A stretch of DNA of 64,000 nucleotides from Psychrobacillus sp042885655 (GTDB taxonomy: Bacteria; Bacillota; Bacilli; Bacillales_A; Planococcaceae): positions 62,001-126,000 of the forward strand of contig NZ_JBHVRO010000004.1 of assembly GCF_042885655.1 (NCBI RefSeq), given 5' to 3'. The notes beneath the pieces are model-generated. The model saw only the letters and a list, made by a program, of their open reading frames with translations. It ran no database searches and had not been told where the DNA came from. Shown here piece after piece: positions 33,664 to 43,148 of this stretch. Numbering within the stretch: the stretch's first letter is position 1; each line of letters begins with the position of its first letter. The translations under genes and the position numbers were made by a program.

Positions 33664-35085
33664 ATGGTTGTTGGGGAGATCAGTCAGGAACGAAAACTCA
33701 TAATCATTGGAGGAGGACCAGGCGGCTACAGTGCTGCCATACGGGCTGCACAGCTTGGTCTCTCCGTAACGCTAATTGAACAGGCTGACATGGGTGGTGT
33801 TTGTCTAAATGAAGGATGCATTCCTTCTAAAGTTTATACACACGTAGCAGCTAAACGCTCAGAAGCCGCACATTTGCAAGAACTTGGTATCGGAAGTTCG
33901 GATAACCTTTTGGATTTCCAAAAGCTAAGTGCCTATAAAGCGAAAGTTATCCACCAACTTAGATCTGGTGTAGAAAGTTTATGTAAGGTAAACAAAATTG
34001 AATTAATACGAGGTAAAGCTACCTTCCTTGCTGTAGACAAAATCGGTGTAGAAAAAGGACACCAATTCGATATTTTTGAATTTGAACAAGTAATTATCGC
34101 AACAGGTAGTTCCCCGATTCTACCGACTAAGATGAAAGAAAATGGGAAAAGAACTCTCTTTCCTCATGAACTATTTAAATTGGAAGAGATACCGAAGCAT
34201 CTTATAGTAAGGGGTCAAGATTACATTGCACTCGAAGCTGCTTCTAGTTTTGCTGCATTAGGAGCAAAAGTTAGTATAGTGATAGATGACAAAGGCTTTC
34301 CTTTCGATGAATCCATTAATAAAGAATTACTTCGTGTATTTAAAAAACGTAAAATTAACGTGCATAAAGAAATGGAATTCGTTTCAACTAATGAGACGGA
34401 TGACGAGATATCAATAACGTTCTTAACGGATAAAAATGAAGAAGAGACAATTCATGGATCTCATCTCTTCGTTTCCGGAACAAGGAAACCAAATTTGGAT
34501 TCTCTAGGAATTAGTCGTTTCCAGATTGAACAAACAGTTGAGGGATTCATAAAGATAGATGGAAATATGCAATCATCGATCCCTTCCATATATGCAATTG
34601 GAGATGTAACGGAAGGTCCAATGCTCGCAGTAAAAGCAATCAAGCAAGGAAAAGCTGCTGTGTCCTCCATAGTAGGAGAAAAAACGGAAGTTGACCTTAC
34701 ATTTATGCCGGTTGTCGCGCATACAATTCCACCAGTTGCCTCGGTAGGGCTCACGGAACAAAGTGCACGCGAAATTGGGTTGTCTATTCGTGTCAGTCAA
34801 TTTGCTCTTGGTGGGAACGGTTATGCAACAATTACTGGCAAAAAGGATGGGTTTATTAAAGTTATTTCCGATTCAACTACTGAAATCATTCAAGGTATTC
34901 ATATGATTGGAGAAGGAGCAGTTGAAATGTCAGGCTCGTTTGTACAGTTACTTGAAATGGCTGCGAAAGAAGAGGACATAAAGTTTCCGCATTATGCACA
35001 TCCGGGATTCAACGAAGGGCTACTGGAAGTGGTAGAAGGGCTTATCGGACAAGCGATTCATGCTAAACCTTATAAAAATTCTTAA
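33664..35085 (+). CDS. Dihydrolipoyl dehydrogenase (E3)
   Basis: FAD disulfide oxidoreductase of 473 residues that reoxidises the E2 lipoyl group. It shows the FAD motif 'IIGGGPGGYSAAIRAAQLG', redox Cys47 and Cys52 in 'GGVCLNEGCIPSK', the second FAD motif 'SIYAIGDVTEGPMLAVKA' and the C-terminal catalytic 'YAHPGFNEGLLE' (the usual His-x5-Glu positions are H and E here). One base separates it from E2. It is the last gene of the dehydrogenase operon. Confidence 0.92.
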   Translation: MVVGEISQERKLIIIGGGPGGYSAAIRAAQLGLSVTLIEQADMGGVCLNEGCIPSKVYTHVAAKRSEAAHLQELGIGSSDNLLDFQKLSAYKAKVIHQLRSGVESLCKVNKIELIRGKATFLAVDKIGVEKGHQFDIFEFEQVIIATGSSPILPTKMKENGKRTLFPHELFKLEEIPKHLIVRGQDYIALEAASSFAALGAKVSIVIDDKGFPFDESINKELLRVFKKRKINVHKEMEFVSTNETDDEISITFLTDKNEEETIHGSHLFVSGTRKPNLDSLGISRFQIEQTVEGFIKIDGNMQSSIPSIYAIGDVTEGPMLAVKAIKQGKAAVSSIVGEKTEVDLTFMPVVAHTIPPVASVGLTEQSAREIGLSIRVSQFALGGNGYATITGKKDGFIKVISDSTTEIIQGIHMIGEGAVEMSGSFVQLLEMAAKEEDIKFPHYAHPGFNEGLLEVVEGLIGQAIHAKPYKNS

Positions 35086-35199
35086 TATCTACTAAAAGCA
35101 CATGTGCGCATGTATCTTAAATAGACGGAATATTAAAATTTTATTTGGATTCACATAAATACAAAATAAATCAAAACAACTTAAGAGGGGGAAAGGTAA

Positions 35200-36174
35200 A
35201 TGAAGAACACTTGGAAAAAAATGATGGCTGTTATTTTTAGTACTACATTAATTCTTGCTGCATGTGGTGATGGAGGAGAAAAGGCGGGATCCTCTAAGAA
35301 ATATAAAATTGGCGTCACTCAAATTGTAGAACATCCATCTTTGAATGCTGCTTTAGATGGTTTTCAAAAGGCTTTAGAAGATGCAGGAATTGATGCAGAA
35401 TATGATAAACAAATTGCTCAAGGGGATAATAGTGCTAACACTACAATAGCGACGAATCTTGTTAGTGCAAAGGTGGATCTAATATTTGCTAACTCTACAC
35501 CTAGTGCTCAAGCTGCTGCGAGTGCGACATCTGATATTCCAATTGTTTTCACATCCGTAACAGATGCAGTTGGAGCAGAACTCGTTAAATCAATGGAAAA
35601 ACCGGGTGGTAATGTAACAGGTACAATTGATGCTCATCCTGATGCAATTTCCGATACGATGAAGTTCCTTAAAGAACAATTAGGTGCGAAAAAGGTTGGA
35701 ATGGTGTTTAACTCTGGAGAGCAAAACTCTCGTGCACAAGTAGATGCGGTAAAAGAAATGTTAAAAGGTATGGATATGACTGTTGTGGAAGCGTCTGTTG
35801 CAACATCTGCAGATGTGAAACAAGCAGCTGAATCATTAATTGGTAAAGTGGATTCAATGTACATCATTACAGATAACACGGTTGTTTCCGCGCTTGAATC
35901 CGTAATTTCAGTAGCAAACGATAACAAAATTCCGATGATGGTAGGGGAATTTGACTCTGTTAAACGAGGCGGGTTAGCTGCTTATGGATTTGAGTATTAT
36001 GACATTGGCTACGAAGCAGGACAAATGGCTGTCAAAATTTTAAAAGGTGAAAGCAAGCCAGCTGACTTACCTGTTCAAATCCCACAAAAGTTAAAATTGG
36101 TTTTGAATAAAAAAACAGCTGCTATTTTAGGAATTGACATTAAAGATGAATGGAAAGCTGAGCTTGTTGAATAA
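35200..36174 (+). CDS. TrpX-like ABC transporter substrate-binding lipoprotein
   Basis: A 324-residue lipoprotein with signal peptide and lipobox 'LILAACGDGG' (Cys22), then a two-lobe periplasmic-binding fold of the ABC_sub_bind (DUF534) type: 'KIGVTQIVEHPSLNAALDGF', 'NSTPSAQAAASAT', 'IPIVFTSVTDAVGA', 'GVYxG'-like late region. Streptococcal relatives bind tryptophan (TrpX). In an aromatic amino acid locus it probably binds Phe, Tyr or a related aromatic acid. Start ATG 35200 has GAGGGGG. Confidence 0.85.
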   Translation: MKNTWKKMMAVIFSTTLILAACGDGGEKAGSSKKYKIGVTQIVEHPSLNAALDGFQKALEDAGIDAEYDKQIAQGDNSANTTIATNLVSAKVDLIFANSTPSAQAAASATSDIPIVFTSVTDAVGAELVKSMEKPGGNVTGTIDAHPDAISDTMKFLKEQLGAKKVGMVFNSGEQNSRAQVDAVKEMLKGMDMTVVEASVATSADVKQAAESLIGKVDSMYIITDNTVVSALESVISVANDNKIPMMVGEFDSVKRGGLAAYGFEYYDIGYEAGQMAVKILKGESKPADLPVQIPQKLKLVLNKKTAAILGIDIKDEWKAELVE

Positions 36175-36191
36175 ATAGGAGGTGATTCTGT

Positions 36192-37244
36192 ATGTTTGCA
36201 GCTGTATTTGGATCTGTGGAGCAAGGAATCATCTATGCAATTATGGCACTTGGAGTGTATATATCATTCCGAGTGCTAGATTTTCCGGATTTAACAGTGG
36301 ACGGTAGTTTTGTAACAGGAGCTGGGGTAGCTGCCACGATGATTATCACTGGATACCATCCAGTGGTAGCTACAGCAGTAGCTATAGTTATGGGTTTTCT
36401 TGCTGGATGTGTAACCGGACTCCTACATACAAAAGGAAAAATTAATGCGCTGCTATCTGGAATATTAATGATGATTGCCTTGTACTCCATCAATTTACGC
36501 ATAATGGGGCTAACGTCTCCAAATTCCATTGGTCGTCCGAATATACCTTTATTAAATGCTGAAACAATGTTTAGTAAGTTCCAATCATTTTGGGGCTCTT
36601 TAGGCATTGATACTACCATTAATAATTACTTAAGTAGTCTAGGACTACAGAACTTGCCTTCAACCTGGGGTACAGTGTTCGTCATGATTATTATTGTTTT
36701 AATCATTAAATTTATCGTCGATTGGTTTTTGAAAACCGAAGTAGGTCTTGCGATAAGAGCTACTGGCGATAATAAGAAAATGATTCGAAGTTTATCTGCT
36801 AATACTGACACACTCATTATTGTCGGTCTTGGCTTTTCAAATGCACTTGTAGCCTTCTCAGGAGCATTGATCGCTCAGTATGCAAAATTTGCTGACATCG
36901 GAATGGGTATTGGAATGATTATTATTGGACTCGCTTCCGTTATTATTGGTGAGGCGATTTTTGGAACTAAAACGATTCTTCGAACAACATTTGCTGTAAT
37001 TGCAGGAGCTATTATTTATCGAATCGTACTTGGTCTTGCACTTCGAGTGAATTTTCTCGATACAGGAGATATGAAATTAATTACGGCAGTTATTGTAATT
37101 GGAGCATTGATTTTGCCGCAATTCATTGAAAAGAAACGAGAAAAAAGTAGAAAAGCAAAACGCCATGCGGAACGTTTAGTAGAACAAAAACATTTGCTAA
37201 TGAAGGAGGGAAATCCCGTTGCTAAAGCTCAGTCAGGTCAATAA
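36192..37244 (+). CDS. ABC transporter permease (BPD_transp_2, TrpY-like)
   Basis: A 350-residue permease with about eight to nine membrane segments and 'YISFRVLDFPDLTVDGSFVTGAGVAA'-type opening, typical of branched-chain and TrpY-like permeases. It has a coupling-type 'LAIRATGDNKKMIRSLSANTD' cytoplasmic loop. The gene starts 17 bases after the binding protein and overlaps the ATPase gene by 26 bases. Confidence 0.88.
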   Translation: MFAAVFGSVEQGIIYAIMALGVYISFRVLDFPDLTVDGSFVTGAGVAATMIITGYHPVVATAVAIVMGFLAGCVTGLLHTKGKINALLSGILMMIALYSINLRIMGLTSPNSIGRPNIPLLNAETMFSKFQSFWGSLGIDTTINNYLSSLGLQNLPSTWGTVFVMIIIVLIIKFIVDWFLKTEVGLAIRATGDNKKMIRSLSANTDTLIIVGLGFSNALVAFSGALIAQYAKFADIGMGIGMIIIGLASVIIGEAIFGTKTILRTTFAVIAGAIIYRIVLGLALRVNFLDTGDMKLITAVIVIGALILPQFIEKKREKSRKAKRHAERLVEQKHLLMKEGNPVAKAQSGQ

Positions 37245-38016
37245 ATTATTTAATGAAGCAACTCCTGATGAAAAAATTGCTTTGGATCAAATTAATCTTC
37301 AGTTAAATCCTGGAGATTTTATGACGGTGATTGGAAGCAACGGAGCTGGAAAATCGACTATGTTGAATATGATATCCGGCGCTCTTTCTCCTGATTTTGG
37401 TGTAATTGAAATTGCGAATAAAGACGTTACAAGAGTACCGGAATATCAGCGTTCTCAAATGATTGGAAGGGTATTTCAAGATCCAATGGCAGGCACAGCA
37501 CCTACGATGACGATTGAAGAAAACCTGGCGATGGCTTATTCACGAAACAAAAAACGTTCATTAAAAAAGGGCGTAGACAAGAAACGTCGTGAATTTTTCC
37601 GTACTTCGCTTGAAACGCTTCATTTAAACCTTGAAAATCGGTTGAATGCAAAAGTAGGGATGCTTTCTGGTGGAGAGAGGCAAGCTCTATCTCTCTTGAT
37701 GGCTACTTTTACCCAACCATCTATTTTGCTTCTTGATGAGCATACCGCTGCGCTCGATCCTTCGCGAGCAGAACTAATTACGAACTTAACTAAGAAACTT
37801 GTAGAAAAAGATCAGCTTACAACGCTGATGATCACCCATAATATGCAACAAGCTTTAGATTTAGGGAACAGGCTTATTATGATGGATAAAGGTCAGATCA
37901 TTTTAGAAATAGAAGCTGATGAAAAGAAAAAGCTAACAATTCCTAAACTGATGGATGAATTCCAACGCATTCGGGGAGAGAAATTAACTAGTGATAAGGC
38001 ATTATTATCAGTATAA
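37219..38016 (+). CDS. ABC transporter ATP-binding protein (TrpZ-like)
   Basis: A 265-residue ATPase with Walker A 'GSNGAGKST' (about 38-46), Q-loop 'GRVFQDPMAGTAPTMTIEENL', signature 'LSGGERQ', Walker B 'ILLLDEHTAALDP' and H-loop 'MITHNMQQ'. TTG 37219 follows AAGGAGGGA. It completes the importer; hpaG genes follow in the same direction after 65 bases without a clear terminator. Confidence 0.88.
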   Translation: MLKLSQVNKLFNEATPDEKIALDQINLQLNPGDFMTVIGSNGAGKSTMLNMISGALSPDFGVIEIANKDVTRVPEYQRSQMIGRVFQDPMAGTAPTMTIEENLAMAYSRNKKRSLKKGVDKKRREFFRTSLETLHLNLENRLNAKVGMLSGGERQALSLLMATFTQPSILLLDEHTAALDPSRAELITNLTKKLVEKDQLTTLMITHNMQQALDLGNRLIMMDKGQIILEIEADEKKKLTIPKLMDEFQRIRGEKLTSDKALLSV

Positions 38017-38081
38017 TTTGCGCTCCATATTTCTCGGGAAATATATTTGTGCTCTGGAGAATAGCCTAAGGGGTGAAGCAT

Positions 38082-38873
38082 ATGAGCAGTGCCAAGATGA
38101 AAGTGTTAGGGAAACGTGAACTAGTATTCGGAGAAGTAAATACCGGAACGAATACAGTTAGGATAAAGGACAATATATTAAGTGCAAATGAAATACAATT
38201 CGATACACCAATTACGGGGACAGTTTTTGGCACACTTCTGAACTATAAGGGAGCACTTGAAAGGCTTGGGGATGCTGTCAATAATAAACCATATAATTCG
38301 CCTCCAATCGCCCCTGTTCTTTATATTAAACCGGCAAATACCTTTAACCGACATGGAGCAGCAATCCCCATGCCAATAGGGATAACTAAACTGGAAATGG
38401 GAGCGACACTAGGATTAGTAATAGGAAAGAAGGCTGTCGCAGTGGATGAAGAAACTGCGCTAACTTATATTGCAGGGTACACAATTGTGAATGATGTAAG
38501 TGTGCCACATGATAGTTTATACCGTCCAGCAGTTCAACATCATGCACGTGATGGATTTTGTCCAATTGGTCCTTGGATAATTGATCGTCATGAAGTGGAT
38601 AATCCTGATGATTTAATCATTCGAGTATTCATTAATGATAAGCTTCGACAAGAAAGTTCAACATCCAATTTAATTCGTACAGTCTCCCGTTTACTCGTGG
38701 ATGTAACTGAGTTTATGACGTTAAGCAAAGGTGACTTGTTACTCATAGGAATTCCTGAAGAGGCTCCACAAGCAGAAGTTGGAGATAAAATAAGAATAGA
38801 AATAACTGGAATCGGAAGTCTAGAAAATATTATTTTAGAAGAAACAGAGATTAATCGGAGGGGGACGATATGA
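38082..38873 (+). CDS. hpaG1: HpaG N-terminal-type subunit (isomerase/decarboxylase)
   Basis: A 263-residue fumarylacetoacetase-fold protein matching the N-terminal half of fused HpaG, with 'ALVIGKKA'-like region, 'YIAGYTIVNDVSVPHDSLYRPAVQHHARDGFCPIGPW' and metal-binding acidic residues. HpaG decarboxylates 5-oxopent-3-ene-tricarboxylate and isomerises the product in homoprotocatechuate breakdown. GTG 38073 is in frame, but ATG 38082 has AGGGGTGA. It overlaps hpaG2 by four bases. Confidence 0.85.
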   Translation: MSSAKMKVLGKRELVFGEVNTGTNTVRIKDNILSANEIQFDTPITGTVFGTLLNYKGALERLGDAVNNKPYNSPPIAPVLYIKPANTFNRHGAAIPMPIGITKLEMGATLGLVIGKKAVAVDEETALTYIAGYTIVNDVSVPHDSLYRPAVQHHARDGFCPIGPWIIDRHEVDNPDDLIIRVFINDKLRQESSTSNLIRTVSRLLVDVTEFMTLSKGDLLLIGIPEEAPQAEVGDKIRIEITGIGSLENIILEETEINRRGTI

Positions 38874-39628
38874 GAAGAGCAAGAATTGCATATGGGGGGG
38901 CTATCCATGAAGCGATTGAATGGGAAGGGTATCTTAAATTAGACGATGGTCGAATAGTTGAAGAGCACAATGTATCTTGGCTTACGCCGATAGAGCCGCG
39001 TACGGTTTTTGCATTAGGACTTAACTATGCAGATCATGCAGCGGAACTTGCATTTGCTGCTCCTTCTGAACCGCTTGTCTTTTTAAAAGGCCCGAATACG
39101 TTTATTGGGCATCAAGCATATACCTGTCGCCCATCGGATGTCACTTATATGCACTATGAATGTGAATTGGCCGTAATCATCGGTGAGACAGCTAGAAATG
39201 TAAAAAGAGAAAATGCTTACAAATATATTAAAGGGTACAGTGTCGCCAATGATTACGCCATCAGAGATTATTTAGAAAACTATTATCGGCCAAACTTGCG
39301 AGTGAAAAATCGTGATACATGTACACCATTTGGTCCATGGATTGTCGATATGAAAGATATTGCGGACCCAATGAATCTAAAATTGACAACACATGTAAAC
39401 AACGAACTCGTTCAAGAAGGAACGACAGCAGATATGATATTTGATATTCCTTCGATTATTGAGTATTTAAGTAGCTTTATGACGTTGAGTGAAAATGATG
39501 TCATTCTTACAGGTACTCCAAAAGGGTCTATCGATACAGTAGTCGGAGATGTTGTCGTCACGGAAGTAGAAGGAATTGGTCGCTTAGTAAATACCATAAT
39601 CGGAGAAGAATCCTTTACAAATGCATAG
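38870..39628 (+). CDS. hpaG2: HpaG C-terminal-type subunit (isomerase/decarboxylase)
   Basis: A 252-residue FAH-fold protein matching the C-terminal half of fused HpaG: 'FALGLNYADHAAELAF', 'EPLVFLKGPNTFIGHQ', 'MHYECELAVIIGETARNV', 'SVANDYAIRDYLENYYRPNLRVKNRD' and 'LTGTPKGS'. The metal-binding Glu-x-Glu is in 'HYECELAV'. Two separate coupled genes replace the fused enzyme of E. coli. Confidence 0.88.
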   Translation: MRRARIAYGGAIHEAIEWEGYLKLDDGRIVEEHNVSWLTPIEPRTVFALGLNYADHAAELAFAAPSEPLVFLKGPNTFIGHQAYTCRPSDVTYMHYECELAVIIGETARNVKRENAYKYIKGYSVANDYAIRDYLENYYRPNLRVKNRDTCTPFGPWIVDMKDIADPMNLKLTTHVNNELVQEGTTADMIFDIPSIIEYLSSFMTLSENDVILTGTPKGSIDTVVGDVVVTEVEGIGRLVNTIIGEESFTNA

Positions 39629-39648
39629 TGTGAGAAGGAGGGCTATAT

Positions 39649-40035
39649 TTGCCGCATTTTATCGTAGAGTACACGGATAATATTAAAGAAGAGGCGAATC
39701 TTCCGAAATTGTTCGAGGAAATTCATAAAGTTCTTATTGCGCGAGACACTATTTTTCCTATAGGTGGTATCCGCTCAAGGGCAATTGAACTAAAAGAGTA
39801 CCGTGTGGCAGATGGTGCCGAGGATGATGCATTTGTCCATGCTGTATTTAAAATTGGTGCTGGGCGTTCAGATGAAATAAAGAAAGAAGTTTGTACCGCG
39901 CTCTTTGAAGTGATGAAAGAACATTTCTCGTCATTAATGGCTAAGCGATATTTAGCCTTGTCCATGGAACTAATTGAATTTAGTGAAGCTGGCACTTATA
40001 AACAAAATAATATTCACGCTAGATTTAAAAAGTAG
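39649..40035 (+). CDS. hpaF: 5-Carboxymethyl-2-hydroxymuconate isomerase HpaF
   Basis: A 128-residue tautomerase-fold protein starting Met-Pro-His-Phe (TTG 39649), so the N-terminal Pro catalytic base is present after Met removal. 'PIGGIRSRAIELKEYRVADG' carries the substrate-binding arginines. It isomerises 5-carboxymethyl-2-hydroxymuconate before decarboxylation by HpaG. A GAGGG ribosome site and 20-base gap link it to hpaG2. Confidence 0.9.
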   Translation: MPHFIVEYTDNIKEEANLPKLFEEIHKVLIARDTIFPIGGIRSRAIELKEYRVADGAEDDAFVHAVFKIGAGRSDEIKKEVCTALFEVMKEHFSSLMAKRYLALSMELIEFSEAGTYKQNNIHARFKK

Positions 40036-40148
40036 TATAGGTCTTCTATTCAACTAGTCTAGTATTATAATTAGTATTCTGAAAATTCAAATATAAATTT
40101 TGTGAGAAATTGATCTGAAAATATTATTTCAAATGAGGAGGGAATAGA

Positions 40149-41633
40149 ATGGGCGCACGAACGGGCAAAGAATACATCGATGGGATAAAAAAACGGCAAA
40201 CAGAAGTATGGATTCATGGGGAAAAAGTAGAAGATGTTACGACACATCCAGCATTTAAAAATGTAGTGGAAAGCGTTGCGGGTCTTTACGACTTACAACA
40301 CGAGAAACCGGAAAAAATGTTATATACCTCTCCGACATCAGGGCAAAAAGTTGGTCTATCTTTTATTGCTCCTAAAACGAAGGAAGATTTATTCAAAAGA
40401 CGTGAAATGCATAGCGAATGGGCTGCATTCTCCGGTGGCATGATGGGGCGTTCGCCAGACTATTTGAACACAAGTATTATGGCCTTCGGTACAGCGAGTC
40501 AATTTTTTGCGCAAGAAGGCGGCGGAAGTGATCAATTTGCTAAAAATGCAGCAAATTACTATGAATATGCACGTGAAAACGATATTAGTTTAACCCATAC
40601 ATTAATTCACCCACAGGTAAATAGATCCAAGCTTACGCAATCTGAGCAAAAAGATCCATTTCTGTCAGCAAGGATTACGAAAAAGACGGAGGATGGAATT
40701 ATTGTGAATGGTTGTCGTCTCTTGGCAACTTTAGGCGGTATTACAGATGAGCTTGTCGTATTCCCTTCGACTATAAATAGAACTCCAGGAACTACAGATG
40801 ACCCATTCGCATTTGCGTTTGCCATTCCAAATAATACTAAGGGTTTAAAATTCCTATCCCGTGAATCTTTCGATTATGGTAAGAGTAAATGGGATCACCC
40901 GCTCGGAGCTAGGTTTGATGAGAGTGATGCAATCATTTCCTTCGAAGATGTGCTAGTTCCATGGGAAAGGGTTTTTGTATGTGAAAGTACTAATATATGT
41001 AATCGCACTTACGCTGAGACGAATGCGGTAATACATATGACACATCAAGTTATTTGCAAAAACGTCGTAAAAACCGAGTTCATACTAGGTGTAGTCATTA
41101 GTATGATGGAGGCAATTGGTATTGATCAATTTATGCATGTGAAGGAAAAAGCAAGTGAAATCATGGTTATTTTAGAAGTGATGCGTTCACATTTATTTAA
41201 ATCCGAGCATAATGCAAAAATTGATCAATACGGCAATATGACACCAGACTTCGAACCGTTAAATGCAGCACGCAACTGGTTCCCGAAAATGTATCAGCGT
41301 ATGAATGAAATCATTAAAATTCTAGGAGCTTCTGGATTAATGGCTCTTCCAACAGAAGCGGACTTTAGCAATACGGACGTCGGTTCGTTAGTTCATCGCT
41401 ATACACAAGGTGCAAATATAAACGGCGAGGAAAAAGTACAGCTATTCCGCCTAGCGTGGGATATTTCCATTAGTGCATTTGGGAACCGACAAGCACTTTA
41501 TGAATATTATTTCTTTGGAGATCCAGTGAGAATGTCAAATGCTTATTATGATGGGTTTAATAAGCAACCTTATAAAGATATGGTTTCGGAGTTTTTAAAT
41601 AGAGCAAAAAAAGAAGCAGGAATATTATCTTAA
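40149..41633 (+). CDS. hpaB: 4-Hydroxyphenylacetate 3-monooxygenase oxygenase HpaB
   Basis: A 494-residue FADH2-dependent hydroxylase that makes 3,4-dihydroxyphenylacetate. Family landmarks are 'ARTGKEYIDGIKKRQTEVWIHGEKV' at the start, 'GRSPDYLNTSIMAF', 'LTHTLIHPQVNRS', 'NGCRLLATLGGITDELVVFPS' and the C-terminal 'LFRLAWDISISAFGNRQALYEYYFFGDPVR'. Start ATG 40149 has GAGGAGG. A TATAAT at 40066 in the 113-base gap may be a promoter, but no good -35 is seen. Confidence 0.93.
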   Translation: MGARTGKEYIDGIKKRQTEVWIHGEKVEDVTTHPAFKNVVESVAGLYDLQHEKPEKMLYTSPTSGQKVGLSFIAPKTKEDLFKRREMHSEWAAFSGGMMGRSPDYLNTSIMAFGTASQFFAQEGGGSDQFAKNAANYYEYARENDISLTHTLIHPQVNRSKLTQSEQKDPFLSARITKKTEDGIIVNGCRLLATLGGITDELVVFPSTINRTPGTTDDPFAFAFAIPNNTKGLKFLSRESFDYGKSKWDHPLGARFDESDAIISFEDVLVPWERVFVCESTNICNRTYAETNAVIHMTHQVICKNVVKTEFILGVVISMMEAIGIDQFMHVKEKASEIMVILEVMRSHLFKSEHNAKIDQYGNMTPDFEPLNAARNWFPKMYQRMNEIIKILGASGLMALPTEADFSNTDVGSLVHRYTQGANINGEEKVQLFRLAWDISISAFGNRQALYEYYFFGDPVRMSNAYYDGFNKQPYKDMVSEFLNRAKKEAGILS

Positions 41634-41672
41634 AATCAAGATAACATCTTCTGAAAGTAGAGAGGTGAAGAA

Positions 41673-42182
41673 ATGATGCAGCAAGTAGATCACGATATTG
41701 ATGATCGTTTATACCGAAATGTGATGGGTAGTTTTGCCACAGGTGTAACGGTTATTACAACCGAAGTAGATAAAGTGGTGCATGGCATGACTGCAAACGC
41801 TTTTATGTCCGTTTCTCTCAATCCGAAGCTTGTGGCAATTAGTATTGGAGAAAATGCAAGAATGCTTCAGCATATAAAGGATTCTAAGCGATTCGCGATT
41901 AACATATTATCGTCTAACCAACAAAATAAGTCGAAACAATTTGCAGGTCAGCTTAAATCAGAATCTGAAGTTACGTTCACTTACTTTAAAGGACTGCCAA
42001 TACTTGAAGATACTTTAGCGGTGATTACATGTGATCTGAATAGCGAATATGTAGTAGGAGACCACACAATTTTTATCGGTCATGTTACTGGAGTTAAGCT
42101 TGAACAAAAAGATCCTTTACTATTTAGTCAAGGAAAGTATCGGGAATTAAAAGAACTAGAAGAATTGGAAACCACTACTTAG
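41673..42182 (+). CDS. hpaC: Flavin reductase HpaC
   Basis: A 169-residue NAD(P)H:flavin oxidoreductase that supplies FADH2 to HpaB. The split-barrel FMN-binding domain shows 'RNVMGSFATGVTVITTEVD', 'GMTANAFMSVSLNPKLVAISIG' and a late 'GDHTIFIGHVTGV' (His near 135). It starts 39 bases after hpaB, AGAGGTGA site. Confidence 0.9.
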   Translation: MMQQVDHDIDDRLYRNVMGSFATGVTVITTEVDKVVHGMTANAFMSVSLNPKLVAISIGENARMLQHIKDSKRFAINILSSNQQNKSKQFAGQLKSESEVTFTYFKGLPILEDTLAVITCDLNSEYVVGDHTIFIGHVTGVKLEQKDPLLFSQGKYRELKELEELETTT

Positions 42183-42197
42183 AAGGAGTAGATTCTA

Positions 42198-43121
42198 ATG
42201 GCATATGAAGAAGCTAAAAAGAAATTAAGAGGTTCCATTTGTCCTGTCGTTACACCTTTTACGGAAAATGGTGCGATTGACGAAAAAGTATTCATCGAGT
42301 TGATCAATTGGCAAATTGAAAGCGGAAGTCATGGGATATCTGTTACAGGAACGAGTGGCGAACCAAGTTCTTTAACAATTGCTGAAAGAAAAAGGGTTAT
42401 GAAACTAGCGAAAGAGACAATAGATGGACGTGTGTTTTTTGCACCTGGAACAGGGTCTACAAATCATGATGAAACAATGGAGCTAACGAAATATGCAGAA
42501 GAAATAGGCGCAGATGCCGCTATGGTTATCGTACCTTACTACAATAAGCCAAACCAAGAAGCACTTTATCAGCACTTTAAAACGGTAGCAGATTCAGTTA
42601 AAATTCCAATCATTATTTACAATATACCTGGTCGATCCGCCGTCAATATGGAAGTTAGCACGATGAAACGCTTAGTAGAAGATTGTACGAATATTATCGG
42701 TGTAAAAGAAGCAAATAAAGACTTTGAACATGTTAATCGTGTGCTTCTAAACTGTGGAAGAGATTTCCTTTTGTTCTCAGGAATTGAATTACTTTGTTAC
42801 CCAATGCTTGCAATTGGCGGTGCTGGATTTATTAGTGCAACAGCAAATGTGGAGCCCACAAAAGTAGCGGAGCTTTATAATGCATGGGAAGCTGGAGATG
42901 TCGAAAGAGCACAAAATCTTCACTTCGAATTAATGCCATTAAATGATGTACTTTTTAAAGATACAAATCCTTCACCAGTTAAAGTAGCACTGGGCATGAT
43001 GGGGAAAATAACACCGAAACTGCGCTTGCCATTAGGATTACCATCAAAAGAAATACAACAAGAAGTTCGAGAATCACTTATCGAACTAGCTATTTTGCCT
43101 AAGGAAGCAGCTTTAAAGTAA
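42198..43121 (+). CDS. DapA/NAL-family class I aldolase in the hpa cluster
   Basis: A 307-residue TIM-barrel lyase with 'GSICPVVTPFTENGAID', 'VTGTSGEPSSLTIAER', the catalytic Tyr in 'PIIIYNIPGRSAVNM' and Schiff-base Lys in 'NIIGVKEANKD'. Similar DapA-like genes accompany Gram-positive hpa clusters. With no HpaI-type aldolase in the window it may cleave 2,4-dihydroxyhept-2-ene-1,7-dioate to pyruvate and succinate semialdehyde; this is inferred. True dihydrodipicolinate synthase is less likely here. Confidence 0.8.
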   Translation: MAYEEAKKKLRGSICPVVTPFTENGAIDEKVFIELINWQIESGSHGISVTGTSGEPSSLTIAERKRVMKLAKETIDGRVFFAPGTGSTNHDETMELTKYAEEIGADAAMVIVPYYNKPNQEALYQHFKTVADSVKIPIIIYNIPGRSAVNMEVSTMKRLVEDCTNIIGVKEANKDFEHVNRVLLNCGRDFLLFSGIELLCYPMLAIGGAGFISATANVEPTKVAELYNAWEAGDVERAQNLHFELMPLNDVLFKDTNPSPVKVALGMMGKITPKLRLPLGLPSKEIQQEVRESLIELAILPKEAALK

Positions 43122-43148
43122 CTATAAATAAGAAAATAGGTGATAGAA

